NCBI GenBank assembly: GCA_017561825.1 | Contig: JAFZBK010000036.1 | Span: 32,253-96,252 of the forward strand | Source of the DNA: Prevotella sp. | GTDB lineage: Bacteria; Bacteroidota; Bacteroidia; Bacteroidales; Bacteroidaceae | DNA: 64,000 bases | Direction of reading: 5' to 3' | Shown: positions 52,859 through 61,601 of the stretch, piece after piece | Numbering within the stretch: position 1 is the stretch's first letter | How the letters are laid out: each line of letters opens with the position of its first letter | Translations under genes and position numbers: made by a program | Notes under the pieces: generated by a model | Told to the model about the DNA's origin: nothing | Database searches by the model: none | The model's input: the letters and a program-made list of their open reading frames with translations, nothing else

Positions 52859-54475
52859 ATGATGAACAAGATATATAAGAAACACCTGATACATGCAGCA
52901 TGGGTCATTTGCTGCATTTCATGTAGTATATTTACATCATGTACCTTGGACGAGAGCCCTCGCGACCAGATCTCTGAAGAGGAGTCGTACCATACAGCCA
53001 CATCGCTCTTTCAGAACACTGTGGCTACCTTATATGCTTATATAGGGGGATCGGAAGACGGACAAGGACTGCAGGGTACCTGTCGTGGTATATACGACTT
53101 GCAGACATTCGGATCGGATGAGGCGATGCTACCTACGAGGGGTGGTGACTGGTATGATGGCGGACTGTGGCAGGATATGTATCGTCATTCGTGGAGCGCA
53201 GGACATGACCTGCCAAAGAATGCATGGCTATATCTCTATAAGGTGATCACGCTCTGCAACCGCTCGTTGGAACAAATCGAATCGCACAAGACTCTGCTCA
53301 CTGCCCAGCAGTACGAGGAATACACATCGGAGATCAGGGCGCTCAGAGCCATCTATTATTGGTATCTGATCGACCTTTTTGGCAACGTACCCATCGTCAC
53401 CTCATCACAAGTCTCCATGCAGGAGGTGAAGCAGTCGAGTCGTGCAGAGGTATTCTCGTTCATCGTGAAAGAGTTAGAGGATACACGATACTCTCTGACA
53501 GGGAATTACAGTCAACGGCCAGGCGACTACTACGGTCGTGTCACTTATCCCGTTGTTACCTTCGTGCTAGCCAAACTGATGTTGAATGCTGAGGTATATA
53601 GCGGTACCCCGCGTTGGAAGGAGACCATCGGATACTGTAATCAACTAGAGAATATGGGATATATGTTGGAGAATCTTTACTCTAATAACTTTGCAGTACA
53701 TAACGAGAACTCCTCAGAGAACATATGGACAATCCCAATGGACAAGAATCTCTATACCACCCAGCAACAAAACCTCTTCCGTTCTTACCACTACCGTCAT
53801 GCTGCCGCCTATGGTTTTACCGGCGAAAACGGTTCTTGTGCCACACAGAAGGTTCTTGATGTCTTCGGCTATCAAACGGATCAGGAGGATATTCGCTTCT
53901 ACTTGAACTACTGGTCAGGTGAGGTGTTCGACCTGAATTATAAGGTGGTGACAGATCGTACCGGTAACCCGTTGGTTTACTATCCACGTGAAGTGAAGAT
54001 GGATCTGAGTGGTAGTCCGTATGTGGAAACTGCTGGTGCCCGTATGAAGAAATACGAGGTGGATAAGAATGCCACAAAAGACGGGAAACTGATGGATAAT
54101 GATATCGTGCTGTTCCGTTTTGCCGACGTGCTGCTGATGCGTGCCGAGGCCAAGTTCCGTCTTGGTGGTGCAGGCTATTCAGACGAAGAGAATGGTGCCA
54201 CAGCACAGGATGACTATAATGCCATACGTGACAGAGCGGGGATGGCTCGTCGTGAGCTGACCCTGCAGAACCTGCTTGATGAACGACTCATGGAACTCTG
54301 CTGGGAAGGATGGCGCCGTCAGGACCTGATCCGCTTCGGACAATACGAGAGTCTTTTCGAAGGCGATGCCTATAATACTAAGGTGGATGAGAGCGACGGT
54401 CATACCTGTCTTTATCCCATCCCCGCTGATGTCATGGCCACGAACCACAATCTGGTACAGAATCCAGGATATTAG
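52859..54475 (+). CDS. SusD/RagB-type surface glycan-binding lipoprotein
   Basis: The protein has 538 residues. The lipoprotein signal ends at SIFTSC (Cys at about residue 28) and is followed by acidic residues (LDESPRD), the signal for surface export in Bacteroidota. TPR-like helices carry ALRAIYYWYLIDLFGNVPIV, the central SusD hallmark, and the C-terminal conserved segment is LLDERLMELCWEGWRRQDLIRFG. It pairs with the SusC 18 bp upstream as the lid of the transporter. The ligand is unknown. ATG codons at 52859 and 52862 are both possible starts. Confidence 0.92.
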   Translation: MMNKIYKKHLIHAAWVICCISCSIFTSCTLDESPRDQISEEESYHTATSLFQNTVATLYAYIGGSEDGQGLQGTCRGIYDLQTFGSDEAMLPTRGGDWYDGGLWQDMYRHSWSAGHDLPKNAWLYLYKVITLCNRSLEQIESHKTLLTAQQYEEYTSEIRALRAIYYWYLIDLFGNVPIVTSSQVSMQEVKQSSRAEVFSFIVKELEDTRYSLTGNYSQRPGDYYGRVTYPVVTFVLAKLMLNAEVYSGTPRWKETIGYCNQLENMGYMLENLYSNNFAVHNENSSENIWTIPMDKNLYTTQQQNLFRSYHYRHAAAYGFTGENGSCATQKVLDVFGYQTDQEDIRFYLNYWSGEVFDLNYKVVTDRTGNPLVYYPREVKMDLSGSPYVETAGARMKKYEVDKNATKDGKLMDNDIVLFRFADVLLMRAEAKFRLGGAGYSDEENGATAQDDYNAIRDRAGMARRELTLQNLLDERLMELCWEGWRRQDLIRFGQYESLFEGDAYNTKVDESDGHTCLYPIPADVMATNHNLVQNPGY

Positions 54476-54498
54476 ACTAAGGGCTGATCATCAACAAC

Positions 54499-54532
54499 TG
54501 ACAAATCTGTCATGACAAATGCCAGATTGTCA
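54499..54532. promoter_or_regulatory. Nested dyads upstream of hsp20
   Basis: TGACAAATCTG (54499-54509) is matched by CAGATTGTCA (54523-54532), with a perfect 10-bp palindrome TGTCATGACA (54508-54517) overlapping the first arm. No T-tract follows, so an operator is as likely as a terminator for susD. Confidence 0.5.
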
Positions 54533-54550
54533 CCGTTATACTTAATAGGC

Positions 54551-54642
54551 ACATTTGTTGCATCTTACCTGATGAGACCGCTTCAAAGTGGTTCCCATTA
54601 ACAACAAATGTTTCACTTAAAGTATAATTGGAGGTATTGATT
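54551..54642 (+). promoter_or_regulatory. Structured 5' leader of hsp20, candidate RNA thermometer
   Basis: ACATTTGTTG (54551-54560) pairs perfectly with CAACAAATGT (54602-54611). The loop contains a CCGCTT/AAGTGG hairpin (54578-54591) and TACCT (54566-54570), which could pair with AGGTA of the Shine-Dalgarno (54632-54636). Temperature-sensitive control of the GGAGG site is plausible. Confidence 0.4.
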
Positions 54643-55068
54643 ATGTTACCAGTAATGTTTAAAAACAGTTGGTTCCCAACATTATTTGACGATTTCCTGA
54701 ACACTGATTTCATGCCTCGTGCCAACGCAACAGCACCTGCAGTCAATGTCAAGGAGAGTGACGAAGCCTATACTATGGAAGTGGCTGCTCCGGGCATCAA
54801 GAAAGAATACTGCCGCGTCAGCATCAACGATGAAGGTAACCTGTCCATAGCCATTGAGAACAAGATGGAGCACAAGGAGGAAGATAAGCACAACCATTAT
54901 CTGCGCCGCGAGTTCTCATATGCCAACTACGAGCAGAGCTACACGCTGCCCGATGACGTAGAGCGTGAGCACATCTCAGCCAAGGTTGATAACGGTATTC
55001 TGACCGTTGTCCTTCCGAAGATGAAGAAGGAAGAGAAGAAGGTGGCTAAGTCCATTGAAATCTCATAA
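54643..55068 (+). CDS. Small heat-shock protein Hsp20/alpha-crystallin
   Basis: The start at 54643 (MLPVMFKNSWFPTLFDDF) follows GGAGG at 54630-54634, a strong Shine-Dalgarno; a TTG upstream is not needed. The product has 141 residues. A short N-terminal arm precedes the alpha-crystallin domain (about 30-130), with AYTMEVAAPGIKKEYCRV, SYTLPDDVEREHISAKVDNGILTVVLPK (the conserved A-x-x-x-n-G-V-L-like motif), and a C-terminal SIEIS tail carrying an IxI-like motif. It is an ATP-independent holdase. Monocistronic with a terminator. Confidence 0.93.
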   Translation: MLPVMFKNSWFPTLFDDFLNTDFMPRANATAPAVNVKESDEAYTMEVAAPGIKKEYCRVSINDEGNLSIAIENKMEHKEEDKHNHYLRREFSYANYEQSYTLPDDVEREHISAKVDNGILTVVLPKMKKEEKKVAKSIEIS

Positions 55069-55095
55069 AGAGTATCAACCGCTCGTTAGTTATAA

Positions 55096-55136
55096 AAACA
55101 CCCAAATCCTTGCGAGGATTTGGGTGTTTCTGTTTC
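55096..55136. terminator. Bidirectional terminator between hsp20 and the esterase gene
   Basis: AAACACCCAAATCCT and AGGATTTGGGTGTTT form a perfect 15-bp stem around TGCG. The plus strand continues TTTCTGTTT, and the minus strand has TTTTT. Confidence 0.8.
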
Positions 55137-55145
55137 CTTTAATAC

Positions 55146-56321
55146 TTATTTGAACAGATACTGTGCGAACTCGTGTAGTGATTTGCGCCATACCTGCCAC
55201 TCATGGTCACCAGGGTAGGAGTTGAAGCGTACTTCTACACCTCCGTCACGCATCTTCTTCACGATGTTTCGTGTATATTCGATGCGTGGATCTTGTTCGC
55301 CGCAACTAATAAAGAATACATCCAACTGTTTGTTGAATGTCTTGGTATCGGTCAACATTCCAGGAACCTCAGTTTCTAAGTCGAAATTCGATGCGCCCTG
55401 AATGCCACCGAACATGCCTGTGGAGAATACGCCAACATTGGCAAAGACCTCTGGTGAGCGCAGACCGATATAGAATGACTGACCGCCACCCATTGAGAGT
55501 CCGCACATGGCGCGGTATTTACGATCCTTCTTCACACGGTAGGTCTTCTCCACAAACGGAATCACATTATCAATCATCTCGCTGCGGAAGCTCTGCATAC
55601 CCTGCCAGCTGTAACCACCGCCAAAGCCGCCATTGCGGGAACGGACATTGCTGTTTGAACTGACTACAATCATCGGCACTGCCTTACCAGCTGCAATCAG
55701 ATTGTCCATGATCTGGGCGGTACGACCCTGTTCCATCCATCCGCGATGATCCTCACCACCACCATGCTGGATATATACCACAGGGTAATCCTGTTTGCTT
55801 TCGTTATAGCCAGCGGGTGTATAGACCATCAACGGACGCCACGACTCATCCACCTTACTATAATAATAGACGGTACGTACCTCGCCGTGTGGCACATCCT
55901 GTACTTCAAAATCATCCATACCATCTTCCTTGATCTCGATAGCACTCGACCACCGACTGCAGCCGTAGAAGGTCTGACTGGCGGGATCTGCTACAGATAC
56001 GCCATCCACGATCAGCGAATAGTAATGATAACCTGGTACCTGTGGATTGGTGGTAACGGTCCATGCACCGTTCTCCGACTTGTTCATGTCATACTTGGTT
56101 CCACAGAGGTCTATCTGCACATTCTGAGCCTGTGGAGCATTTACGCGGAACATCACACGGTTATCCGACAGAACGCGTGGATAGGAACCACGGTTGATGT
56201 TTGTTACTGGGGAGTATGAACCTTCTGGGAAACTCTCTCTCTGAAATCCCTGTGCTATAATCTGTGAACAGGAAACAACCGTAAGAATGACGGTGAGCAT
56301 GAATTTGGTAGTTCTCATCAT
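55146..56321 (-). CDS. Secreted CE1-family carbohydrate esterase
   Basis: The start at 56321 gives a signal peptide (MMRTTKFMLTVILTVVSCSQIIA); longer readings start upstream of the promoter. The product has 391 residues. An N-terminal immunoglobulin-like CBM48/E-set domain (about 30-130: RVMFRVNAPQAQNVQIDL) precedes an esterase-D-like alpha/beta hydrolase. That domain has YPVVYIQHGGGEDHRGW (oxyanion region), the nucleophile in CGLSMGGGQSF (about residue 265), and the catalytic His in GDHEWQVW near the end. Relatives are feruloyl and acetyl xylan esterases. It probably removes acyl groups from hemicellulose in the periplasm or at the surface. Confidence 0.85.
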   Translation of the reverse strand: MMRTTKFMLTVILTVVSCSQIIAQGFQRESFPEGSYSPVTNINRGSYPRVLSDNRVMFRVNAPQAQNVQIDLCGTKYDMNKSENGAWTVTTNPQVPGYHYYSLIVDGVSVADPASQTFYGCSRWSSAIEIKEDGMDDFEVQDVPHGEVRTVYYYSKVDESWRPLMVYTPAGYNESKQDYPVVYIQHGGGEDHRGWMEQGRTAQIMDNLIAAGKAVPMIVVSSNSNVRSRNGGFGGGYSWQGMQSFRSEMIDNVIPFVEKTYRVKKDRKYRAMCGLSMGGGQSFYIGLRSPEVFANVGVFSTGMFGGIQGASNFDLETEVPGMLTDTKTFNKQLDVFFISCGEQDPRIEYTRNIVKKMRDGGVEVRFNSYPGDHEWQVWRKSLHEFAQYLFK

Positions 56322-56342
56322 AATTGTTGATATTTTTATTTG

Positions 56343-56350
56343 CAAAGATA
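56343..56350 (-). promoter_or_regulatory. Promoter -7 box of the esterase gene
   Basis: The minus strand reads TATCTTTG 22 nt upstream of the ATG at 56321. Confidence 0.5.
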
Positions 56351-56372
56351 AGGATAATTGGGAGATTTTCGC

Positions 56373-56380
56373 TAATTTTG
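56373..56380 (+). promoter_or_regulatory. Promoter -7 box of the yjbQ gene cluster
   Basis: TAATTTTG, divergent from the esterase promoter; the leader to the ATG at 56449 is about 60 nt. Confidence 0.45.
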
Positions 56381-56448
56381 CATTCACATTTAACATTCGT
56401 TGTTTCTCGCTTTTTAGAGAATGATGATTGTATGTAAAGATGTAAATC

Positions 56449-56862
56449 ATGGTTCAGCAAGTAGAGATAACCCTAAGACCGATGTCTCGCGGTTTCCATC
56501 TGGTGACAAGCGAGATTCTGCGACAGCTACCTAAGCTACCCAAGACAGGTATCGTCAACATTTTCTGCAAGCATACAAGTTGCGGACTGAGTATCAATGA
56601 GAACTGCGACCCAGATGTAAGGGTTGACATGGAAACGATCTTCAACCGTCTTGTGCCTGAAAACCGTCCAGAGTATGAGCACACCTTAGAGGGAGCAGAC
56701 GATATGCCTGCCCATGCCAAGTCAACCCTCAGTGGGGTGAGTCTGACCATCCCCATCACCGACGGTCGTCTGAATATGGGTACATGGCAAGGTATCTATT
56801 TCTGCGAGTACCGTAACTATGGTGGGGCAAGACGACTTGTCGTTACAATGATTGGAGAATGA
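56449..56862 (+). CDS. yjbQ: YjbQ family protein (UPF0047)
   Basis: The protein has 137 residues. CKHTSCGLSINENCDPDVR (about residues 40-58) with its Cys/His, and GTWQGIYFCEYRNYGGAR near the C-terminus, are the signatures of this trimeric family. Members show low thiamin phosphate synthase activity, but the physiological role is not settled. First gene of a run with the HAD phosphatase and flavin reductase-like genes. Confidence 0.88.
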   Translation: MVQQVEITLRPMSRGFHLVTSEILRQLPKLPKTGIVNIFCKHTSCGLSINENCDPDVRVDMETIFNRLVPENRPEYEHTLEGADDMPAHAKSTLSGVSLTIPITDGRLNMGTWQGIYFCEYRNYGGARRLVVTMIGE

Positions 56863-56875
56863 ACGGATTTGCTAT

Positions 56876-57529
56876 ATGAGTATAGGACTGATCATATTCG
56901 ACTTTGACGGTACGCTGGGTGATACCAGACGGAATATCGTCAAGACCATGCAGATGACCATCGAGGAACTGCACTTGCCGAATCGGAAAGAGGAGGAATG
57001 TGCGAGCACTATCGGTCTGCCTCTTGCAGTCTGCTTTGAGACGTTGTTCCCTGATTTGCAGAAAGAAGAGGTGCAGCGATGTGCTGATACTTACCGGCGC
57101 ATCTTTGCAGAGAACCTTCAGTCGATGACACCGCAGCCTTTTCCTGGCGTCGTACAAACCATGAAGGAACTCAAACGACAAGGTTATACTCTGACCATCG
57201 CATCCTCCCGTTCGCATGTATCTTTGGTTGAGTTGACACAAAATATGGGTATTGCAGATTGTATCTCATACTTGATTGGAGCTGATGATGTGGAGAAAGC
57301 CAAACCGAATCCTGAGCCAGTTCTTCATACACTAAAGGTCATGGACTTCGAAGCCAATAATGCGTTGGTTGTAGGGGATATGGCTGTTGATATCCTGATG
57401 GGTGTTCGTGCCGGAGCAATGACTTGCGGTGTTACGTGGGGCAATGGATCACAGGAAGAACTTGAAAAAGCGGGAGCAACCTATATCATTCATCAAATAG
57501 AAGAGATTCTTGAAATAGTCAAAAACTAG
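56876..57529 (+). CDS. HAD-superfamily hydrolase, Gph/PGP-like
   Basis: The start at 56876 (MSIGLIIFDFDGTLGDTRRN) puts motif I close to the N-terminus. An in-frame ATG at 56852 would overlap yjbQ by 11 bp and add eight residues; the choice is uncertain. The product has 217 residues. Motif II is IASSRS (about residue 107), the motif III Lys is in KAKPNPEP, and motif IV is VVGDMAVDILMGVRAG. A cap domain lies between motifs I and II. It is a second phosphatase of this kind in the window, besides that at 2943. Substrate unknown. Confidence 0.8.
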   Translation: MSIGLIIFDFDGTLGDTRRNIVKTMQMTIEELHLPNRKEEECASTIGLPLAVCFETLFPDLQKEEVQRCADTYRRIFAENLQSMTPQPFPGVVQTMKELKRQGYTLTIASSRSHVSLVELTQNMGIADCISYLIGADDVEKAKPNPEPVLHTLKVMDFEANNALVVGDMAVDILMGVRAGAMTCGVTWGNGSQEELEKAGATYIIHQIEEILEIVKN

Positions 57530-57534
57530 CATAT

Positions 57535-58068
57535 ATGAAAGAAATCAATTACAAGGAAATGCAATTCAATCCGTTCAACCTTATTGGTGGTGAATGGATG
57601 CTGGTGACTGCAGGTAATGAGCAGTCGGGATGTAATACGATGACGGCCTCTTGGGGACATCTGGGTTGCCTATGGGGACATAACGACCCCACAGCGGTGA
57701 TTTACCTGAGACCCTCACGATATACCAAGACCTTTGTGGATAAGGAACCGTACTTCACGCTTTGCGTGATGGATAAGTCGTTCAAGAAGCAGATGGCCTA
57801 TCTGGGCAGTGTTTCAGGACGCGATGAGGACAAGATTGCCAAGACCGGTCTTACACCCGTCTATGCCGACAACACCGTCTATTTCAAGGAGGCCAAGTTG
57901 GTGCTGATCTGCAAGAAGATGTATGCTTCCGAGTTACAGGAGAATGGATTCTTCTACCAGGAAACCATTGATGCAAACTATCCCCAGCGCGACTTCCATA
58001 CCATGTACGTTGGTAAGATAGAGAAGATTCTGGTAAAGGATGATGAGTATTTAGGAAAAGAAAAATGA
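57535..58068 (+). CDS. Flavin reductase-like FMN-binding protein
   Basis: The protein has 177 residues with a split-barrel flavin-binding fold: NLIGGEWMLVTAGNEQSGCNTMTASWGHLG (about residues 15-44), AVIYLRPSRYTKTF, YFTLCVMDKSFKKQMAYLG and SGRDEDKIAKTGL. This pattern is typical of flavin reductase-domain proteins in gut Bacteroidota; the electron donor and acceptor are unknown. It starts 5 bp after the HAD gene, and its stop overlaps the GH43-like ATG (ATGA). Confidence 0.8.
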   Translation: MKEINYKEMQFNPFNLIGGEWMLVTAGNEQSGCNTMTASWGHLGCLWGHNDPTAVIYLRPSRYTKTFVDKEPYFTLCVMDKSFKKQMAYLGSVSGRDEDKIAKTGLTPVYADNTVYFKEAKLVLICKKMYASELQENGFFYQETIDANYPQRDFHTMYVGKIEKILVKDDEYLGKEK

Positions 58069-59216
58069 AAAAACTGATTTCATTTATTCTGTTCTTCGCA
58101 GCCTGTCTGATGACAGCTTCGGCACAACACGCTTCCACCATCCGAAGTGGTGAATTGTGGTATGACAACGAAGGACACCACATCAACGCACACGGTGGTG
58201 GTATTCTGAAATATGGTGATACTTACTACTGGTTTGGTGAGCATAAGGCTGACCATACCTCTAACGCACTTGTGGGCGTGACGTGCTATGCCTCGAAGGA
58301 TCTGCTCAACTGGCGCAACTGTGGTGTAGCACTCAGCGTCACCGATCCACCAGCGGGTCGTGAGTTCAGGATGGATGACCCAGGCTCCGATATCGAGCGT
58401 GGCTGTATCTTAGAGCGTCCTAAAGTCATCTATAACCCTGTGACGAAGAAATTCTGTATGTGGTTCCACCTCGAACTGAAAGGACAAGGCTACAACGCTG
58501 CGCGCTATGGTGTGGCCGTGGCCGACCGTCCTGAGGGTCCCTACAAGTTCCTGTATTCACAGCGTGCTGATGCTGGTATGTGGCCCATAGAGTTTGATTC
58601 ATCCCACGCATCAAATCTACTTGCAGAACTAGATACAATGGATGTCAAGCATTACAAGGATTGGACGCCTGCGTGGCGTGAGGCTGTTGACAAGGGTGTC
58701 TTTGTCAAACGCGACTTTGGCGAAGGACAGATGTCACGCGACATGACGCTCTTCATTGATGATGATGGTAAGGCTTACCACATCTTCTCGTCGGAAGAGA
58801 ACTTGACGTTGCATATCGCGGAACTGACAGGTGATTATCTGCACCATACTGGTCGTTATACCCGTGTGGCTCCAGCTGGTCATAACGAGGCACCTGCCAT
58901 CTTTAAGCACAACGGCACATATTGGATGATTACCTCTGGCTGCACGGGATGGGATCCCAACGAGGCGCGTATGTTCTCCGCCCCCAGTATTTGGGGACCT
59001 TGGATACAGCATCCGAACCCCTGTCGCGGTCCGAAGGCCGAACTGACGTTTGGCGGTCAAAGCACGTTTGTTCTGCCACTTGATAACGGAACATATATCT
59101 TCATGGCCGACATCTGGCGGCCACGTCATCCAAGTGATGCCCGATATATTTGGCTACCCATCGAGTTCGAGGACGGCAAGCCCATTATCCGCTGGCGTGA
59201 CGAATGGAGTTTTTGA
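58065..59216 (+). CDS. Secreted GH43-like glycoside hydrolase with AHGGG motif
   Basis: The protein has 383 residues: signal peptide (MKKLISFILFFAACLMTASA), then a five-bladed beta-propeller. The first blade reads HINAHGGGILKYGDTYYWFGEHK, where ordinary GH43 enzymes have an Asp base in a DP motif. AHGGG is typical of exo-beta-1,3-galactanase-type GH43 (subfamily 24-like), which lack that Asp. SRDMTLFIDDDGKAYHIFSSEENLTLHIAEL and GHNEAPAIFKHNGTYWMITSGCTGW carry candidate acidic residues. It may attack arabinogalactan side structures; the subfamily is a judgement from motifs. It is coupled to the flavin reductase-like gene by ATGA overlap. Confidence 0.8.
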   Translation: MKKLISFILFFAACLMTASAQHASTIRSGELWYDNEGHHINAHGGGILKYGDTYYWFGEHKADHTSNALVGVTCYASKDLLNWRNCGVALSVTDPPAGREFRMDDPGSDIERGCILERPKVIYNPVTKKFCMWFHLELKGQGYNAARYGVAVADRPEGPYKFLYSQRADAGMWPIEFDSSHASNLLAELDTMDVKHYKDWTPAWREAVDKGVFVKRDFGEGQMSRDMTLFIDDDGKAYHIFSSEENLTLHIAELTGDYLHHTGRYTRVAPAGHNEAPAIFKHNGTYWMITSGCTGWDPNEARMFSAPSIWGPWIQHPNPCRGPKAELTFGGQSTFVLPLDNGTYIFMADIWRPRHPSDARYIWLPIEFEDGKPIIRWRDEWSF

Positions 59217-59239
59217 TGAAATGATGTAACTATAATTAT

Positions 59240-59680
59240 ATGTCGAACATTCAAATCATACAAGGTGGTTTTGAGAAAGAACTGAAACTTCAGTTCGCTC
59301 CAAGTATCAAGGCAGGTTTTCCTTCACCTGCACAAGATTACCTGCACGAAAGTCTCGACTTTAACCGCGACCTGATTCGTAACCCGGAAGCGACATTTTA
59401 TGGTAGGGTGGAGGGAGACTCCATGATAGAGGCAGGTATATGTGACGGTGATATTGCCGTTATTGACCGCTCTATTGAACCATGTGACGGTGATATTGTG
59501 GTGGGCTATGTCAACAATGAGTTCACCATCAAGTATCTTGATTTGAAGCATCGTAAGGATGGTTATATCGAACTACGTCCTGCCAACAAGGCATTCAAGC
59601 CCATTCTTATCCATGCGGATGATGATTTCGAAGTGTGGGGTGTGGTCGTATGGACGATAAAGAACTGGAGGAGGTATTGA
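59240..59680 (+). CDS. umuD: UmuD-like SOS mutagenesis protein (S24 peptidase)
   Basis: The protein has 146 residues. The self-cleavage site is likely Ala24-Gly25 ([12 protein letters not shown]), the nucleophile Ser is in [12 protein letters not shown] (about residue 59) and the general-base Lys is in NEFTIKYL (about residue 97). Cleaved UmuD' would activate the polymerase encoded next door. The ATG of umuC lies 2 bp after the stop. No LexA-type operator could be recognised upstream, so SOS control is assumed from the family, not seen. Confidence 0.92.
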   Translation: MSNIQIIQGGFEKELKLQFAPSIKAGFPSPAQDYLHESLDFNRDLIRNPEATFYGRVEGDSMIEAGICDGDIAVIDRSIEPCDGDIVVGYVNNEFTIKYLDLKHRKDGYIELRPANKAFKPILIHADDDFEVWGVVVWTIKNWRRY

Positions 59681-59682
59681 CG

Positions 59683-60996
59683 ATGTATGGTATCATTGAT
59701 TGCGATAACTGCTACGTATCCTGCGAGCGTGTCTTCCGACCTGATCTGAAAGACAAGCCTGTTGTTGTTCTATCGAACAACGACGGATGTGTAGTGGCGC
59801 GGTCGAATGAGGCCAAAGCATTAGGTATCAAGGCAGGTATGCCATATTATCAGATGGCAGAGCAATTCCCTGATTCCAAGATTGCCGTCTTTTCCAGCAA
59901 TTATGAGTTATACGGAGAAATGACCCGTCGCGTGGTGGAAATCATTCGCAAAGAGGTGCCAGCCTATTTCCGCTATAGTATCGACGAGTGTTTCATCTAT
60001 CTTGACGGTATGGAGCATCTGGATCTGAAGACATGGGGCGAACAACTCCACAAGCGCATCAAGCAATGTGTGGGCATGCCCGTCAGCATTGGTCTTGCTC
60101 CTACTAAGACTCTTGCGAAGATGGCTAGTTACTTTGCCAAGAGATACCAAGGTTACCGCCACTGTTGTTTGGTAGATACAGATGAGAAGCGACAGAAAGC
60201 ACTGAAACTTTTTCCCATCGGCGAGGTGTGGGGCATCGGTCGTCGCTATGCAGCGCGACTTGAGTCATTAGGCATAAAAACAGCCTATGACTTCGCCCTG
60301 CATCCTGAATCGTGGGTTCGTGCTACGTTCAATAATATTGTGATCTTGCGTACATGGAAGGAACTGAACGGGGAGGACTGTATCCCCAATGAGGAAATGG
60401 CCAAGAAGAAAAGTATTCTTACCAGTCGTTCATTCAATGGTATGATTACCGACCTTGAAAGTCTTCGCACCCACGTTTCCAACTACGCTGTCCGATGTGC
60501 TGAGAAGTTGCGCCAACAAGGATCCGTCGCTTCCATCGTCGGTGTGTTCCTCAACACCAACCCTTTCCGTAAAGACCTTCCCCAGTATTGGAACTTCCAA
60601 GAGTCGCAATTCATCACGCCCACCAGTAGCACCATCGCTATTGTCAAGAAGGCCAATGAAGTGCTCTCACAACTCTATCGACAGGGCTATCACTACAAGA
60701 AGGCCGGAGTCATCGTCATGGGTATCGGTCCCGACAATGCTATCCAGCATGACCTTTTCGATACGAATGCAGAACAGTTCCAGAAGATGTGCCGCCTGGA
60801 TGCCGTTATTGATCGTATTAATAAGGTCAACGGTACTGAGACTGTTGTACTCGGTTCCCAACAATATACCATTATAGATGCAAAGGATAAGGGTCGACTA
60901 AAAGTCAAGGCTGATGTCTTTGCCAATGCCATCAAGCATGATTTCCGCAGTAAGAACCCCACAACGCGTTGGAGTGATATCATCATTTTGAAATAA
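59683..60996 (+). CDS. umuC: DNA polymerase V subunit UmuC (Y family)
   Basis: The start at 59683 ([18 protein letters not shown]) is preceded by GGAGG inside the umuD end and matches the family. The product has 437 residues. Catalytic carboxylates lie in GIIDCDNCY and [10 protein letters not shown], and the palm/finger contact is [23 protein letters not shown]. HhH motifs are near [16 protein letters not shown], followed by a little-finger domain and the C-terminal UmuC extension ([25 protein letters not shown]). It carries out error-prone translesion synthesis with UmuD'. Confidence 0.95.
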   Translation: MYGIIDCDNCYVSCERVFRPDLKDKPVVVLSNNDGCVVARSNEAKALGIKAGMPYYQMAEQFPDSKIAVFSSNYELYGEMTRRVVEIIRKEVPAYFRYSIDECFIYLDGMEHLDLKTWGEQLHKRIKQCVGMPVSIGLAPTKTLAKMASYFAKRYQGYRHCCLVDTDEKRQKALKLFPIGEVWGIGRRYAARLESLGIKTAYDFALHPESWVRATFNNIVILRTWKELNGEDCIPNEEMAKKKSILTSRSFNGMITDLESLRTHVSNYAVRCAEKLRQQGSVASIVGVFLNTNPFRKDLPQYWNFQESQFITPTSSTIAIVKKANEVLSQLYRQGYHYKKAGVIVMGIGPDNAIQHDLFDTNAEQFQKMCRLDAVIDRINKVNGTETVVLGSQQYTIIDAKDKGRLKVKADVFANAIKHDFRSKNPTTRWSDIIILK

Positions 60997-61110
60997 GATG
61001 GTCACATTCTCGCAAATAAAGAAATCGGAAATAACATCCTTTAACATATAATCACGAAAGGAATCTGAAACTTTGGGTACTAAATGTTTGAACAAACTCC
61101 CAAAAAGATG

Positions 61111-61590
61111 AATGAAATTGAATTAGAATTCACAAAAATGGTCCGAGAATACCGTAAGACAATTTACACGGTATGTTACTTTTTCTCAGACAATCCTACT
61201 GATGTGGAAGACCTGTTCCAGGAAGTGTTGGTCAATCTCTGGAAAGGTTTTGCCAAGTTCCGAGGCGACAGCAGTCCCAAGACGTGGATCTGGCGTGTCA
61301 GCCTAAATACCTGCTGCAACATTGATCGAGACAAGAAACGGAATGTACCAACCATTCCGCTACTGATCGATAAGGATGTGATGAGTGTTTCTGATGAAAG
61401 TGGTCGGCAGATTAAGATGCTCTACGACAGAATTAACCGTCTTGAGATGTTCGACCGTGCAATCATTCTTCTTTGGCTGGAGAGTATGCGGTATGATGAA
61501 ATTGCTGCGATTGTGGGTCTCTCCACTTCAGCAGTCACCAGCCGCCTGTTCCGAATCAAGGAACAACTGAAATCAATGTCAAACCATTAA
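61111..61590 (+). CDS. ECF-type RNA polymerase sigma factor
   Basis: The start at 61111 (MNEIELEFTKMVREYRKTIY) is preferred; an ATG at 61084 is possible. The product has about 159 residues. Region 2 is DVEDLFQEVLVNLWKGFAKFRGDSSPKTWIWRVSLNTC and region 4 is FDRAIILLWLESMRYDEIAAIVGLSTSAVTSRLFRIKEQL. It is not the FecI/SusC-linked type with a FecR partner; instead a multi-pass membrane protein gene follows after 11 bp. That partner is the obvious candidate for its regulator. Confidence 0.9.
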   Translation, partial: NEIELEFTKMVREYRKTIYTVCYFFSDNPTDVEDLFQEVLVNLWKGFAKFRGDSSPKTWIWRVSLNTCCNIDRDKKRNVPTIPLLIDKDVMSVSDESGRQIKMLYDRINRLEMFDRAIILLWLESMRYDEIAAIVGLSTSAVTSRLFRIKEQLKSMSNH

Positions 61591-61601
61591 TCCTTAAAGT
61601 T

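Noticed and set aside
59217-59239. SOS operator upstream of umuD
   Set aside because: The short gap holds no recognisable dyad, and the Bacteroidota LexA consensus is uncertain.
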